A stretch of DNA of 64,000 bases from Frigoriglobus tundricola (GCF_013128195.2 NZ_CP053452.2:496001-560000), one strand, 5' to 3'. Numbered from the stretch's first letter, positions 35,949 to 45,602 are shown. Numbers and translations: made by a program. The notes: generated by a model from the sequence alone, not told the origin.

Positions 35949-36533
35949 CTACTTTTTCTCTTCGGCGGTCCGTGCCCACCTCGGCCGGTAGCCCAACACG
36001 TACCGGTTGTAGGCCTGTGCGGGGGGGTCCTTGTTCGGGTCGAACTCGAACTCTTGCATTTCGGCCGCCGCCCGCTCGGCCGTCCAGCGGTCGAACTCCA
36101 TGCGGTAGATCGCACACATCGTGCCCGTACGGTCGCGCCCGGCCATGCAGTGAACCAGGACCGGGTGATTGGCCGGGGCGTCAACGACCGCCAGGAACTG
36201 CTCGGCCATGCGATCGAGCCACGCATCGTCGTGTTCGCGCGGGGTCACGCGAACGTACTTCACCCCGCGGGCCCGGGCCACGTCCTCCTCCCAGGTGTCG
36301 GCCTTCTCCGCGTCACGTTCGGGGCGCAGGCTGATCACGGTCCTGATCCCGCGCTCGTCCAGTACGCGCTCGAACCCGGCCGGAGTGAGTTGCCCGCTGC
36401 GGTACAGCACGCCCGCGCGGACCTCACCGAAATTTCTGAGACGGGCGGGCCGCAGGGCCGCGTACACCGCCGGCACCGCGGCCACCGAAACGACCACGAG
36501 GGTCCCGATCATCTGCCTTCGGCTCGGCCGCAT
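35949..36533 (-). CDS. Dual-specificity / tyrosine protein phosphatase
   Basis: 194 residues. An N-terminal hydrophobic segment (MIGTLVVVSVAAVPAVYAAL) suggests membrane anchoring with the catalytic domain outside the cytoplasm. The P-loop HCMAGRDRTGT carries the nucleophilic Cys and Arg; the general acid may be Asp in REHDDAWLD. The substrate (protein, phosphoinositide or other) is not readable. Its upstream region is split by an IS66-type insertion, but GAGG five bases before the ATG is preserved within the target duplication. Confidence 0.85.
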   Translation of the reverse strand: MRPSRRQMIGTLVVVSVAAVPAVYAALRPARLRNFGEVRAGVLYRSGQLTPAGFERVLDERGIRTVISLRPERDAEKADTWEEDVARARGVKYVRVTPREHDDAWLDRMAEQFLAVVDAPANHPVLVHCMAGRDRTGTMCAIYRMEFDRWTAERAAAEMQEFEFDPNKDPPAQAYNRYVLGYRPRWARTAEEKK

Positions 36534-36566
36534 ATGATCCTCGGCGGTAGCCGTTCACAGGTGAGA

Positions 36567-36598
36567 CGTCGGCATATCAGCGAATTGATATGCCGACG
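36567..36598. repeat. 13-bp-arm hairpin inside the IS66 left end
   Basis: Arms cgtcggcatatca (36567-36579) and its complement (36586-36598) with a 6-base loop, just beyond the transposase stop. Probably the element's own terminator or end structure. Confidence 0.55.
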
Positions 36599-36615
36599 CC
36601 GTGAGGGAATTCGGA

Positions 36616-38034
36616 TTAGGCCGGGAGCAGTGTCGGTGCCGGCTCGCCATTGCGGTGTGCGCGGATGGCGTCGGTGAGGAATGCCAATACGTTGCGGTTC
36701 TGCCGGCGGCACGAGGCGAGGACCGTCAAGATGCGTTCCACGAATCGGCTCCCGCGTTCGCTGTCGGTCCCGAAGCTGGTTTTGCGCCAGCACACCGCGT
36801 GGCGCACCTCGCGCTCGGCCGCGTTGTTGGTCGGTTCCACACCGACGACCCGCGCGAACGTCCACAACGACGCCTCGACGGCCAACAGGTCGCCGCAGGT
36901 GGCGGCGGTCTTGGCGCAGCCGCACGCAGCCCCGGTCCGCAGGTGCTCGCCGATCTGGTGACGCAATTCGGGGACGTAGTTCGATCGGAATGTGGACCGC
37001 GCGAGGGTTCCGTCCCGGACCCGATACCAATGCTCGAACAAGGCGTCCGAACTCGCCAACAGAGCCGCACCGATCGCCGTCCCGGAACCGCCGCGGTCGA
37101 TCATCGCCTGGAAATCGCGACGCAGGTGCGCCCAGCACAGCTGGCGCGTGTGCTTGGAAAGGTGCGTGTACACCGGATACCGGTCGGTCGTGTGGACGGC
37201 CGTCGAGCCCGCTCGCAGATCATCGAAGGCGCTTCGGCCCCGGGTCTTTCGGATCAGGAAGGCCACCACGAACGTGGTCACGGCCACCCACAACCAGGCC
37301 CGCTTGCGGCCTTGGGTCCAGCCGGTCTCGTCCACGTTGGCCGGTTGTCCGCGGGTGTAGATCAGGGCGTCCTCGGCCACCGGCTTCAACGCCTCCGCGG
37401 TTCGGTGCTGGAGCTTGCACACCATCGCCGGGCTCAGGGGCAGGCCGAACAGGTCGGCGAACAATTGGCTCGTGCCGCGCTTGCCCAGGCGGCACGAGCC
37501 GGTGAGCACCGCGGCCACCGCCTGAGCCCGGGGTCCGTATCCGGTCGCCGCCTCGGCCGGCACCGTCGCCGCGGTCGTCGTGCCGCAGTGCGGGCACCGG
37601 AGCCGGTGGCACCGATACTCGGTGACGTGAGGCGTGATGACGGGGATCTCGTGGACCTGATGAACGGCCGGTTGTGGGTCGTCCCCGGTCAACGGGTGCG
37701 CACAGTCCCGGCACGTGGACGGCTTAAGTGCCCGGATCTCATCGGGCGGCAGCAGGGTGCGTTCGGCTTTGGGGTGCCCCGGTTGCCCGCCTCGTCTCTT
37801 GCCCGAGGGCGGCTTGGGCGGGGCCGGTTTCACGTGCGGGGCGTCGGACGAAGGGGGCTTGGACGAGTTGGTGGAGTTCTGGTTGAGACGGGCCTCGAGT
37901 TCCGCGACGCGGGTGGTGAGCCCGGTGACCTGGGCGGTGAGTTCGGCAATCGTGGCCTCAAGAATGCGGATATACGCCACGACCTGTGGGGGCAGGTCGC
38001 TCGGGAGTTCCGGCGGTTGAGGGACAGGCGTCAT
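36616..38034 (-). CDS. tnpC: IS66-family transposase
   Basis: 472-residue DDE transposase. N-terminal coiled coil (about 20-55), the NSSKPPSSD motif typical of IS66 TnpC, a zinc-finger block (CRDC...CPHCG), and catalytic acidic residues in NVDETGW, TTDRYPVY and NNAAERE. Full length with no stop or frameshift, so likely active. Confidence 0.95.
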   Translation of the reverse strand: MTPVPQPPELPSDLPPQVVAYIRILEATIAELTAQVTGLTTRVAELEARLNQNSTNSSKPPSSDAPHVKPAPPKPPSGKRRGGQPGHPKAERTLLPPDEIRALKPSTCRDCAHPLTGDDPQPAVHQVHEIPVITPHVTEYRCHRLRCPHCGTTTAATVPAEAATGYGPRAQAVAAVLTGSCRLGKRGTSQLFADLFGLPLSPAMVCKLQHRTAEALKPVAEDALIYTRGQPANVDETGWTQGRKRAWLWVAVTTFVVAFLIRKTRGRSAFDDLRAGSTAVHTTDRYPVYTHLSKHTRQLCWAHLRRDFQAMIDRGGSGTAIGAALLASSDALFEHWYRVRDGTLARSTFRSNYVPELRHQIGEHLRTGAACGCAKTAATCGDLLAVEASLWTFARVVGVEPTNNAAEREVRHAVCWRKTSFGTDSERGSRFVERILTVLASCRRQNRNVLAFLTDAIRAHRNGEPAPTLLPA

Positions 38035-38244
38035 CGCGTCCGTTCAATTACGGAAGACGGGTATGTGAGGCAACCACTCACGGACCTCATGCAAAAAGCC
38101 CTGAAAAACGCAGGGCCAGTCTCCTGTGAACGGTTACCCTCGGCGTATTCACAAGCGGGGTGCAAGTCGTGTATCCGCCCCAGCGCCCTGGTACAAGGGG
38201 GTTACCGTGTCCTCCCGGCGGCATAACTCACAAGGACAAAGAAA

Positions 38245-38276
38245 CGACCCGCCGCACGGCTCCGTGCGGCGGGTCG
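38245..38276 (-). terminator. Rho-independent terminator of the degenerate HtrA gene
   Basis: 15-bp GC-rich arms (38245-38259 and 38262-38276) with a 2-base gap, followed on the minus strand by GTTTCTTTGT. Located 25 bp past the stop at 38301. Confidence 0.75.
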
Positions 38277-38300
38277 GGTGTGTAACGGCGCTCCGGGCGG

Positions 38301-39371
38301 TCACTTCGATTTCTTCTCCTTGACGTGCGGCGCCGGTGCGACCGGTAGAGCCGGCGCGGACGTGGCCGCCACCGGCGCGAACTTGCCGGCCTTAAACTGC
38401 GGCAGCAGCGGGCGGATGACCTCGCTCGGCAGCACCCAGGTGTCCACCCGCCCGGCGCGGGCGATGTTGATGCCCAGAACGTTCCCGTCGAGATCGACCA
38501 CCGGCCCGCCGCACTCCTTGGCGTTCAGCACCATGTCGGTCTCGATGACCTCGGAGAACCCGGTGCGGCGGTCCGACAGTTCGCTGCCCATCGAGTTCTG
38601 GATATCGCTGCGGTCCTTACGCGGCTTGCCCAGGGTCACCTTGAAGCTCTTCATGTCGTCCTTGCGTTTCGCCTTCACGGTGACCACGTCCCCGCCCCTC
38701 AGGCCCTCGAGTTGCTCGCGGAGCTTAGCCTGACTCAGGATCTTGATCCCGTTCAGTTCGACGATCACGTCGCCCGCAGTGAGCCCGGCCTTATCCGCCG
38801 CGCCGCCCGGTTCCACTCTGTTGAGCTTCGCCCCGGCGGGCTTCCCGCCCTCGTCCTTGTCGTCCACCGGCTCGACGCCCATGAACCCGCGGTTCGGGTT
38901 GATGATATCGGCGTCGCGCCCCGTCAGGCGGCGGGTCATCACGCTCACGATCCCGATGGCCACGGGGTCGCTCGTCGGACCCGATGCGGCCACCCAGGAA
39001 CCCCGCGGCACCTTCTTCGTGTCCGAAAAGGTCACCGGCTTCAGCCCCTTCACGTCCACTTTGAGAAGCGCCAGGTCGGTGGCCTTGTCCGCGGCGACCG
39101 TGATCGCCTCGTACTCGGTGCCGTCGGGCAGGCGGACGTAAACGCCCCCCTTCAGCTCGCTGAGCTTCGTCAGAATGAGGCCGTCCGGGTCCACGACCGT
39201 ACCGAGAACGGTGTCCTTGTCGTTGCACCGGATGCGGACGGTGGACTCGCTCGCCCTTTCCACCACCGGCTTGAAGAGGCTCCGCAGTTCGGTGTCCTTG
39301 GACAGTTGCGCAGAGGCCGGGGCGGCGAGCGCGGCCAGCAGCACGGCAGAGGTGAGAAGACGCGAGATCAT
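38301..39371 (-). CDS. Degenerate HtrA-like protein with PDZ domain inside the protease fold
   Basis: 356 residues with signal peptide (MISRLLTSAVLLAALAAPASA). The first trypsin-like barrel is at 40-148 (DPDGLILTKLSEL, TDLALLKV, GIVSVMTR), a PDZ domain at about 160-248 (FMGVEPVD, GGAADKAGLTAGDVIVELNG), and the second barrel half at about 270-325 (VIETDMVLNAKECGGPVV, LDGNVLGINIA). In ordinary HtrA the PDZ follows the protease. The catalytic His position reads Ser71, Asp99 is kept and the Ser position is Cys287, so classical proteolysis is not expected. A Pro/Ala tail ends in KEKKSK. Encoded just after an intact HtrA on the same strand. Confidence 0.85.
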   Translation of the reverse strand: MISRLLTSAVLLAALAAPASAQLSKDTELRSLFKPVVERASESTVRIRCNDKDTVLGTVVDPDGLILTKLSELKGGVYVRLPDGTEYEAITVAADKATDLALLKVDVKGLKPVTFSDTKKVPRGSWVAASGPTSDPVAIGIVSVMTRRLTGRDADIINPNRGFMGVEPVDDKDEGGKPAGAKLNRVEPGGAADKAGLTAGDVIVELNGIKILSQAKLREQLEGLRGGDVVTVKAKRKDDMKSFKVTLGKPRKDRSDIQNSMGSELSDRRTGFSEVIETDMVLNAKECGGPVVDLDGNVLGINIARAGRVDTWVLPSEVIRPLLPQFKAGKFAPVAATSAPALPVAPAPHVKEKKSK

Positions 39372-39509
39372 CGGTCGAAACTCCAGCGGTGTGTTGGAAG
39401 GGCACTGGTGGGAGCGTAACGCGGCACGGGGTCGGTCCCCCGCGGGAGAGAAAAAAGGATCGTCGGACCGCGCGGGCGCGGGGCGCCGCCCGTGCGGCGG
39501 CGGAGCGGA

Positions 39510-40583
39510 TCAGGTGTCCCGTTTGCCCAGTTTCACGGGCATGATCGAGACGGTGGTGCCGCGGCGGACCGTGAATTTCACTTCCGCCCCGGGCTTCGCC
39601 GCGTTCATGAGTTCGCGGAACTGCTTGACCGACTTCACCACCGTGCTGTTGAACTTCGTGATGGTGTCGCCGGGCTTCAAACCGCCCTTCTCGGCGGGGC
39701 CGCCCTCTTCGACCTCGCGGAGCCACGCGTCGTCGTCCTCGTTATCTGGGAACACGACCCCCAGGTACGCCGCAGCCGCTTTCACAGGCTTGTCGATCCA
39801 GTCGCCGGCGTACATGGCGTCCCAGTCGCTTTTGAACCGGTCGCTCTGGACGTGGATGTTTTGCGAGAGCGGCAGCCCGATGCGGCTGGTGATGCCGACC
39901 ACGTTGCCGTTGAGGTCGAAGAGCGGGCCGCCGGAGTCGCCACCGACGACCGGACAGTCCGTTCGGATCGAGTTACGGGTGGTCTCCTGCACCCGGCCGA
40001 GGCGGGCGACCGGGACCCGACCGGTTTTCGGGCCGTTTGGGTGGCCGAGGGCCACCAGCCACTGACCCTTTTTCAGAGAGCCCGACTTGCCGACCGGCTG
40101 GAACGGCCACTTCCCGTTGTTCGGTCCCTTCTCCGTGATCTGCACCATGCCGCTGTCGTCGCCCGCGTTGATCCCGAGGGTCTTGCCCTCCACGTCCTTG
40201 CCGCTCGCGAGCCGGATCGTGATCGGCTTCCCGCTTGTGAACGGCAGCGCTTCACCCTCCATGCGCCCGGACACCGGCGCCTTGTAATCGCGGATGACGT
40301 GTGCGGCCGTCAAGACCAACCCGTCCTCGCTGACGATCACCCCGCTGCCCGTGCTGTTGCCGAACAGCAGCGCGACCGTGGCCGGCGTACACTTCTCGAC
40401 GACCGATTTCACGCTCTCCTGGAGCGATTTGAGTTCCGCAATATCTTCCGGGGCCGTGTTGCGGCTCGGGTCCCACTTTTTCACCGCTTCCGGGGTCGGG
40501 TCCGCGGCCGGCGCCGCCGCGGAAAGAACGGCGAGGCATAAGGTCAAGCAGGCGGCCAGACGGGCCGACCGTGGCAAAGTCAT
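39510..40583 (-). CDS. HtrA/DegP-type serine protease with PDZ domain
   Basis: 357 residues with a signal peptide (LAACLTLCLAVLSAAAPAA). Trypsin-like domain about 60-240 with His in VLTAAHVI, Asp in GDDSGMVQI and Ser in GGDSGGPLFDLNG; PDZ at about 255-350 (YLGVVFPD, GGPAEKGGLKPGDTITKF). Conventional domain order and intact triad, so likely an active periplasmic quality-control protease. Lies 138 bp upstream of the degenerate paralogue and is probably transcribed with it. Confidence 0.9.
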   Translation of the reverse strand: MTLPRSARLAACLTLCLAVLSAAAPAADPTPEAVKKWDPSRNTAPEDIAELKSLQESVKSVVEKCTPATVALLFGNSTGSGVIVSEDGLVLTAAHVIRDYKAPVSGRMEGEALPFTSGKPITIRLASGKDVEGKTLGINAGDDSGMVQITEKGPNNGKWPFQPVGKSGSLKKGQWLVALGHPNGPKTGRVPVARLGRVQETTRNSIRTDCPVVGGDSGGPLFDLNGNVVGITSRIGLPLSQNIHVQSDRFKSDWDAMYAGDWIDKPVKAAAAYLGVVFPDNEDDDAWLREVEEGGPAEKGGLKPGDTITKFNSTVVKSVKQFRELMNAAKPGAEVKFTVRRGTTVSIMPVKLGKRDT

Positions 40584-41222
40584 GACGCTACTCCGGCGGT
40601 GCGACGCGTGTACTTCCGGTGAAGGTTATCGGAGGATGGCGGGCCGATTCACTACTTCCCCCCGCTTTCTCCACTTTCCCTTATCTCATCGCCCTGTGCA
40701 AGGGGCTGATCCTATTGTTCGCGCCCGAGGTGACCGATTGGAAGAGTAGAACGGAAACGGGGGCTGGGAAAACTGAAAGGCCCACCTCCAGACGAACCGA
40801 GGGGATCAGGGGCAACGGACGCGGATGGAACCCTAACACGCCCGGCAAATACTTCCGGTGGTAGCGTAACGGCTCGGGCACCGGCGAGGAACCGACGAAC
40901 GCGCCCATTCTGAGCGGTTTCGGAGCACGTCTTTCACCCCTCCCGGAATATTCGGGCGGCACCAGCCGTTGGCTGCTTTCACGATTTCTTCACCCTGCCG
41001 TGATGGGGGGCCGACTAAGATTTTTGTAATCTGCACGAGGCACACTCTCCTCCTCACGTGTCTTGATTATTCCTGAATCCGGCGGGCCTATTTCGTGCAC
41101 ATGAGCAGAGGGATTGCTCGTGCCGGAGTATCATCACCTGCAATTGGACCGCACATGACCGGAACGGACCGTCCGACCCGGAGGGTCCGGGGAACGCATC
41201 GGCTCAACGTGGCGGCTTCTTG
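40584..41222. other. Intergenic region between HtrA and ECF genes
   Basis: About 640 bp with no supportable gene. It should contain both divergent promoters. Small inverted segments occur near 41165-41200 (cggaccgtccg and acccggagggt) but nothing diagnostic. Confidence 0.4.
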
Positions 41223-41783
41223 ATGCAGACCACTTCGCTTACTCTGCTCAGGCGCCTGTGTCAGCCCCACGAGCCCGACGCCTGGTCCCGGTTCGTCCGG
41301 CTCTACTCAACTGGCATCTATTCCTGGGTCCGGGGGCTGGGCCTCCGACACGACGACGCCGCCGACATCGTTCAGGACGTTTTCGTCACGCTCGTCCAGA
41401 AGCTGCCCGAGTTCCGCCATCAGGGCGGCCGGAGCTTTCGCGGCTGGCTCTGGGCGATCACGCGCAACAAGTGCCGGGAGTGGGCGCGCCGACGGGAGCT
41501 GGTCCTGGTCCCCGCGGCCGCGCTCGCCGAGGTCGCGGGGAAGGACGACGAACCGTTCTGGGAGGACGAGTTCCGCCGCCACCTGATCGGTCAAATCGCG
41601 TCCGTCATCGAAGCCGACTACCCGCCCGAAGTGTGGCGGGCGTTTTGGGAACACGTCGTCGAGGGCAAACCCGCGCCGCGGGTCGCGGCCGAACTCGGGA
41701 TCAACCTGTGGGCCGTCTACACCGCCAAGGCCCGAATCGTGACCCGCCTGCACGAGGAGTTCCCCGACCTTGTCGCCGACTGA
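41223..41783 (+). CDS. ECF-type RNA polymerase sigma factor
   Basis: 186 residues. Region 2 includes DDAADIVQDVFVTLVQKLPEF and SFRGWLWAITRNKCREW; region 4 includes VAAELGINLWAVYTAKARIVTRL. The region-4 turn is less canonical than usual. Overlaps by 14 bp the start of a Ser/Thr kinase gene, a planctomycete arrangement in which the kinase is thought to control the sigma factor. ATG 41223 chosen over the adjacent TTG. Confidence 0.88.
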   Translation: MQTTSLTLLRRLCQPHEPDAWSRFVRLYSTGIYSWVRGLGLRHDDAADIVQDVFVTLVQKLPEFRHQGGRSFRGWLWAITRNKCREWARRRELVLVPAAALAEVAGKDDEPFWEDEFRRHLIGQIASVIEADYPPEVWRAFWEHVVEGKPAPRVAAELGINLWAVYTAKARIVTRLHEEFPDLVAD

Positions 41784-43860
41784 TCGAACGAAGGCCGATC
41801 CCTGTTTCCCGGCCGATGAGATTCGGGCGCTGCTACTCGGGCGCGGAGCGGGCGCGGCCGCGGACCGCCTCGCCCGCCACATCTCCAGTTGCCCCCGTTG
41901 CGCCGCGGTGGCCGAGGCCATCGGTCTCGACTCCGGGATCGTTTCCGGGCTCCGCCGGGACGCCCTCCCGCCCGCGCCCTCCGACCGCGAACTCGCCGAC
42001 GTGGTCGCCCGCGTCGGCCGGATCGATCGATCGTCCCGGGCCGGGGGCGCGAGGGGCGCCCCGGCGGCCGATGTGCCGGCTCGGCTCGGCCCCTACCGCC
42101 TCTACGAGCGCCTCGGGACCGGCGGTATGGGCGTCGTGTACCGCGCCGAGGACACCGCGCTTCATCGGTTCGTGGCGGTGAAGGTCGTCAAAGGGAGCGC
42201 GGACGCGGGCACGCGGGCGCGGTTCCTGAGCGAGGCGCGGGCGCTCGCGGCGGTCCGGCACGACAACGTCGTGACCGTCCATTACGTTGGCGAGGAGCCG
42301 ACCGCCGCGGGGGCGATCCCGTACCTGGCGATGGAACTGCTGGAGGGGCAGACGCTGCGCGACTGGATGGCGACCGCCCCGCTCCCTCCCATCGATTGGG
42401 TGGTGCACGTGGGCCGGCAGATCGCATCCGGCCTCGCCTTCGCACACAGCGCCGGGCTGGTCCACCGCGACGTGAAGCCGGCCAACCTGTGGCTGGAAGC
42501 CCCGCAGGGGTGGGCGACCCGACCGCCGGAGACCCGCCCCACGCTCGCCGCCGTTGGGCGCGTGAAGCTCCTCGACTTCGGACTGGCCCACCCGCCCGGC
42601 GTCGCGGCGGGGGCCGGCGCCGCCGGGACGCTCGCGTACATGTCCCCGAACAGGCGCGCGACGAGGCCGTTGACGCGCGGACGGACCTGTTCGGGCTCGG
42701 CTGTGTGCTCTACGAGTTGTGTACGGGCCGGCTGTCATTTCCCCACCGGGGCCGGGGCTGGGCCGGGGACCGCGACGCCCCGCCGGGCGCCCGTTCGCTC
42801 ACTGAACCCCGCCGTCCCGGAGCGGCTCGCCGACCTGATCGAACGGCTGCTGGCCGCGGACCGCGCCGACCGGCCGGGGTCGGCTCGTGCGGTCGAACTC
42901 GAACTCGCCGACCTCGACCCGCACTCCGCCGGCCCGCCCACGGAGTCGGGGCAGTCGGACGCAACGGTCATCATCCGCCCGGGCCGGCGCCCCAGGCGGT
43001 CTCGGCGTCTGGTCATGCTCGTCGCCTTGGTGGTGGCTGGCGCGGTTGTGGCCTTCGCCCGGACCACCCGCACCGACACGACCCACAACCCGCCAGCCGA
43101 CGGGTTCGTGCCGCAGCCGACGGCCGTCACCGAGACGACCGAGCCGACTATCACCGACCAACAAAAGACACTCGCCTCTTCGGACGTGATTGACGAAGAG
43201 TGGTGCCGCGCGCTTTCGACCCTTCCGCCCCAGCAACAGGTCAACGTGGTCCTTCGTGCGCTGGGCAAATCGAACCCCCAGTTCGAATGGATCAAAGGGA
43301 GCGGGTGGGCCGAGCCGGACCGGGTGATTCGCCTGACCGTGAATGCCGACACGGTGTCCGACCTCCGCCCGGTCCGGGCACTGACGGCCCTCACCGTTCT
43401 GCGGTGCAGGGGCTCGGCCCCGGGGCGCGGAACCCTCACGGACCTGTCACCGTTGTCCGAGCTGAAATTGCAGGAACTTCATTGCCGCAATAACCCCAAC
43501 CTCCGGGACCTGTCCCCGATTCAACTCGACCACCTGGGCTTTGTGGACGCGTCGTTCACGGGCCTGGAGACCCTGGTCGGACTGAGTGAGGCTCCTCTCG
43601 TGACACTCAAGATCTCGGGAACGCCGATCCGTGACCTCGGTCCGGTCCGGAAGATGTCGAAACTGAAAGTTCTCACCTGTATCGATTGCCCGATTACCGA
43701 CTTCGAGCCGCTCACCGCGATCCGTCTCCGAGAACTGAACGCGAACGTGCAGGTGGAACGTGACGCGGCCGTGTTGAAACGCATTCACACGCTGGAAAAG
43801 ATCAACGATGTACCCGTTGCGGAGTTCTGGAAAAGCCTACCGCCGACGACTCCGAACTGA
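41770..43860 (+). CDS. Membrane Ser/Thr protein kinase with leucine-rich repeats, locally frame-disrupted
   Basis: About 696 residues. N-terminal zinc-finger-like H-x3-C-x2-C (ARHISSCPRCAAV), kinase domain about 97-370 (LGTGGMGVVYRA, VAVKVVK, LVHRDVKPANL, LLDFGLAHPPG), one TM helix near 415-435, then an extracytoplasmic leucine-rich-repeat-like domain (LTDLSPLSELKLQELHC, RDLGPVRKMSKLKVL). After AYMSP the open frame leaves the expected EQARDEAVDARTDLFGLG, which is present one frame over, and returns at SFPTGAG: a missing G near 42646 and an extra T near 42738 would explain both. The TTG start overlaps the ECF gene, implying coupling. Confidence 0.82.
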   Translation: MSPTDRTKADPCFPADEIRALLLGRGAGAAADRLARHISSCPRCAAVAEAIGLDSGIVSGLRRDALPPAPSDRELADVVARVGRIDRSSRAGGARGAPAADVPARLGPYRLYERLGTGGMGVVYRAEDTALHRFVAVKVVKGSADAGTRARFLSEARALAAVRHDNVVTVHYVGEEPTAAGAIPYLAMELLEGQTLRDWMATAPLPPIDWVVHVGRQIASGLAFAHSAGLVHRDVKPANLWLEAPQGWATRPPETRPTLAAVGRVKLLDFGLAHPPGVAAGAGAAGTLAYMSPNRRATRPLTRGRTCSGSAVCSTSCVRAGCHFPTGAGAGPGTATPRRAPVRSLNPAVPERLADLIERLLAADRADRPGSARAVELELADLDPHSAGPPTESGQSDATVIIRPGRRPRRSRRLVMLVALVVAGAVVAFARTTRTDTTHNPPADGFVPQPTAVTETTEPTITDQQKTLASSDVIDEEWCRALSTLPPQQQVNVVLRALGKSNPQFEWIKGSGWAEPDRVIRLTVNADTVSDLRPVRALTALTVLRCRGSAPGRGTLTDLSPLSELKLQELHCRNNPNLRDLSPIQLDHLGFVDASFTGLETLVGLSEAPLVTLKISGTPIRDLGPVRKMSKLKVLTCIDCPITDFEPLTAIRLRELNANVQVERDAAVLKRIHTLEKINDVPVAEFWKSLPPTTPN

Positions 43861-44015
43861 GCCCGTCCACCCACCGCGGCAGTTGTGATGATTGGGTGAA
43901 GCCTGCGGCGAAATCCCAAATCCGGTCCTGAGGCGCATTCATTCGGGTAGCGACCTTTTCGGCAGTCGGCCCGAAGGCCACTCCGTGCCCGCGCCGTCAG
44001 TACTGAGGGCTACCC

Positions 44016-45188
44016 TTGTCTCGAATTGCATCCACTCGCCGTTCCGCGTTCACATTGATTGAACTGCTGGTGGTGATCGCCATCATCGCGATCCTCATCG
44101 GCCTGCTGCTCCCCGCCGTCCAGAAGGTGCGCGAGGCCGCCGCACGCCTGAAGTGCGCCAACAACCTTAAACAGATCGGCTTGGCGTGCCACGCCTATCA
44201 CGATGCGAACGAGGCGCTGCCGCCGGCCATGCGGGCCCACCCCCGGCTGGCACTTACCAGCGATACCCCGGATCACAACCGGACCGGTCAAATGGCCAGT
44301 CCCGGTGACCTCGACGTCGCGTGGGGGCCGAACTGGGCCGTTCTGATCCTGCCGTACCTGGAACAGAGCGCCCTCTACGCGCAGGCGGCCCCCCAGATCG
44401 AAAGCTACATGACGAGTTCCGCGCCGTCCGCCAATTGGGCGAGTGCGACCGGGATCTACCAGCAGGTCGTGAACGTGTACCTGTGCCCGTCGGACACCGG
44501 TTCGGCCACGCCGTTCAGCGGCGCGACCACCCGCCCGCCCCTGGACGGGGCCAACTTTGTGAACTGGGCGCGGGGGAATTACGCCGCCAACATGGGACCG
44601 GCCATCGCTTATAACAGTTCCCGGGGCGGCAGCAATGATCAAATGATTAGCTATCAGTCTCTCCCCCCGTTCCCCTACTCCGAGCGCGCGGTCACGTTTG
44701 GCGCGAGTAGCACCTGCTGCTACGAACCCCTCGCCCCCGCGAATTACTCCGGCGGGTGGGTGCTGGGCATCAACCGGTCCCCCTCGCTGACGACCCTCTC
44801 GGGCCTCGACGGGACGAGCAACACGATCATGCTCGACGAGGTGCGGATCGGGACCGCGGCCAAGGACGCCCGCGGGACGTGGGCGCTGCCGGGCATCGGG
44901 GCGAGTCTCACGTGCGGGTCCGGGCGGATCGAAAACCCGGGCCCGAACTATGGGCTGGCGAGCGGCGACGCGCTCAACGACTGCGTGAACGACCTGGCGA
45001 GCGGGATGGGCTGCACGGCGGGCCACGAGCCGTCCGTGACGGCCGGCGCCAAGAGCCGCCACACCGGTGGGGTGAACGCCTGCTTCGCGGACGGGAGCGT
45101 TCACTTCGTGTCCAACAGCGTGTCGACCCCGACGTGGTTCTTCCTGCACAGCCGGATGGACGGACAAACCATCAGCGGCGACTATTGA
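44016..45188 (+). CDS. DUF1559 prepilin-like protein
   Basis: 390 residues. Type IV prepilin N-terminus [20 protein letters not shown] with a short basic leader, then the DUF1559 hallmark blocks [24 protein letters not shown] and the C-terminal [17 protein letters not shown]. Planctomycetes have large families of these; pseudopilus or surface roles are assumed. The start is TTG 44016 with GAGGG six bases upstream. Followed by its usual small lipoprotein partner. Confidence 0.93.
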   Translation: MSRIASTRRSAFTLIELLVVIAIIAILIGLLLPAVQKVREAAARLKCANNLKQIGLACHAYHDANEALPPAMRAHPRLALTSDTPDHNRTGQMASPGDLDVAWGPNWAVLILPYLEQSALYAQAAPQIESYMTSSAPSANWASATGIYQQVVNVYLCPSDTGSATPFSGATTRPPLDGANFVNWARGNYAANMGPAIAYNSSRGGSNDQMISYQSLPPFPYSERAVTFGASSTCCYEPLAPANYSGGWVLGINRSPSLTTLSGLDGTSNTIMLDEVRIGTAAKDARGTWALPGIGASLTCGSGRIENPGPNYGLASGDALNDCVNDLASGMGCTAGHEPSVTAGAKSRHTGGVNACFADGSVHFVSNSVSTPTWFFLHSRMDGQTISGDY

Positions 45189-45220
45189 CCCGCCGGCCGG
45201 GACTCATCGGGGGCCGAATC

Positions 45221-45583
45221 GTGGCCGTGTTACTTCGGTTGCAGGTGGTCGCGGCGGCCGCGTTTGTCGCGGTCGCTTCCGGTTGCGGAAGCCCGACCGC
45301 CACAGTAAGCGGAACCGTGACGGGCGCGGACGGGAAGCCGGCGACGGGCCTCATCGTGTTCGCACCGCAGGACGCGACGAAGTACCGGGAGGCGGTCGAG
45401 GGCGCCATCGTTGACGGCCACTACGCCCTCCCGGCCGTCCCGCCCGGCCCGAAGTGGGTCAACGTGACGGTGACCCGCAACGGGGTCCACAACCCGTCGC
45501 TGGCGGTGACGCCCGCTCCGAAAGAGGTGGACCTGAAATCGGGGCCGCAGGTGATCGACAGCACTCTGTCGAAGTTACGGTGA
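45221..45583 (+). CDS. Small lipoprotein with carboxypeptidase-regulatory-like fold
   Basis: 120 residues. Lipobox VAVASGC, then a beta-sandwich-like domain (ATVSGTVTGADGKPATGLIVF, GHYALPAVPPGPKWVNVTV). Commonly encoded directly after DUF1559 proteins in planctomycetes. GTG 45221 follows GGGGG at seven bases; another GTG at 45227 is possible. Confidence 0.75.
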   Translation: MAVLLRLQVVAAAAFVAVASGCGSPTATVSGTVTGADGKPATGLIVFAPQDATKYREAVEGAIVDGHYALPAVPPGPKWVNVTVTRNGVHNPSLAVTPAPKEVDLKSGPQVIDSTLSKLR

Positions 45584-45602
45584 CGCTCCGAGATTGAGGG
45601 CT

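Larger units (their letters stand above)
36547..38137 (-). mobile_element. IS66-family insertion sequence, complete
   Basis: 1591 bp, ends gtagccgttcacagg on the left and its counterpart gtaaccgttcacagg on the right (one mismatch in 15, IS66-like GTAA end). It is flanked by identical 8-bp direct repeats cctcggcg at 36539-36546 and 38138-38145, the IS66 target-duplication length. It carries one transposase gene and no tnpA/tnpB partners. Intact ends and duplication suggest a recent insertion. Confidence 0.93.

Noticed and set aside
38301-39371. Frameshift as the cause of the odd HtrA domain order
   Set aside because: The frame is continuous, with signal peptide, barrel, PDZ and second barrel half in one reading and no alternative frame holding missing motifs.
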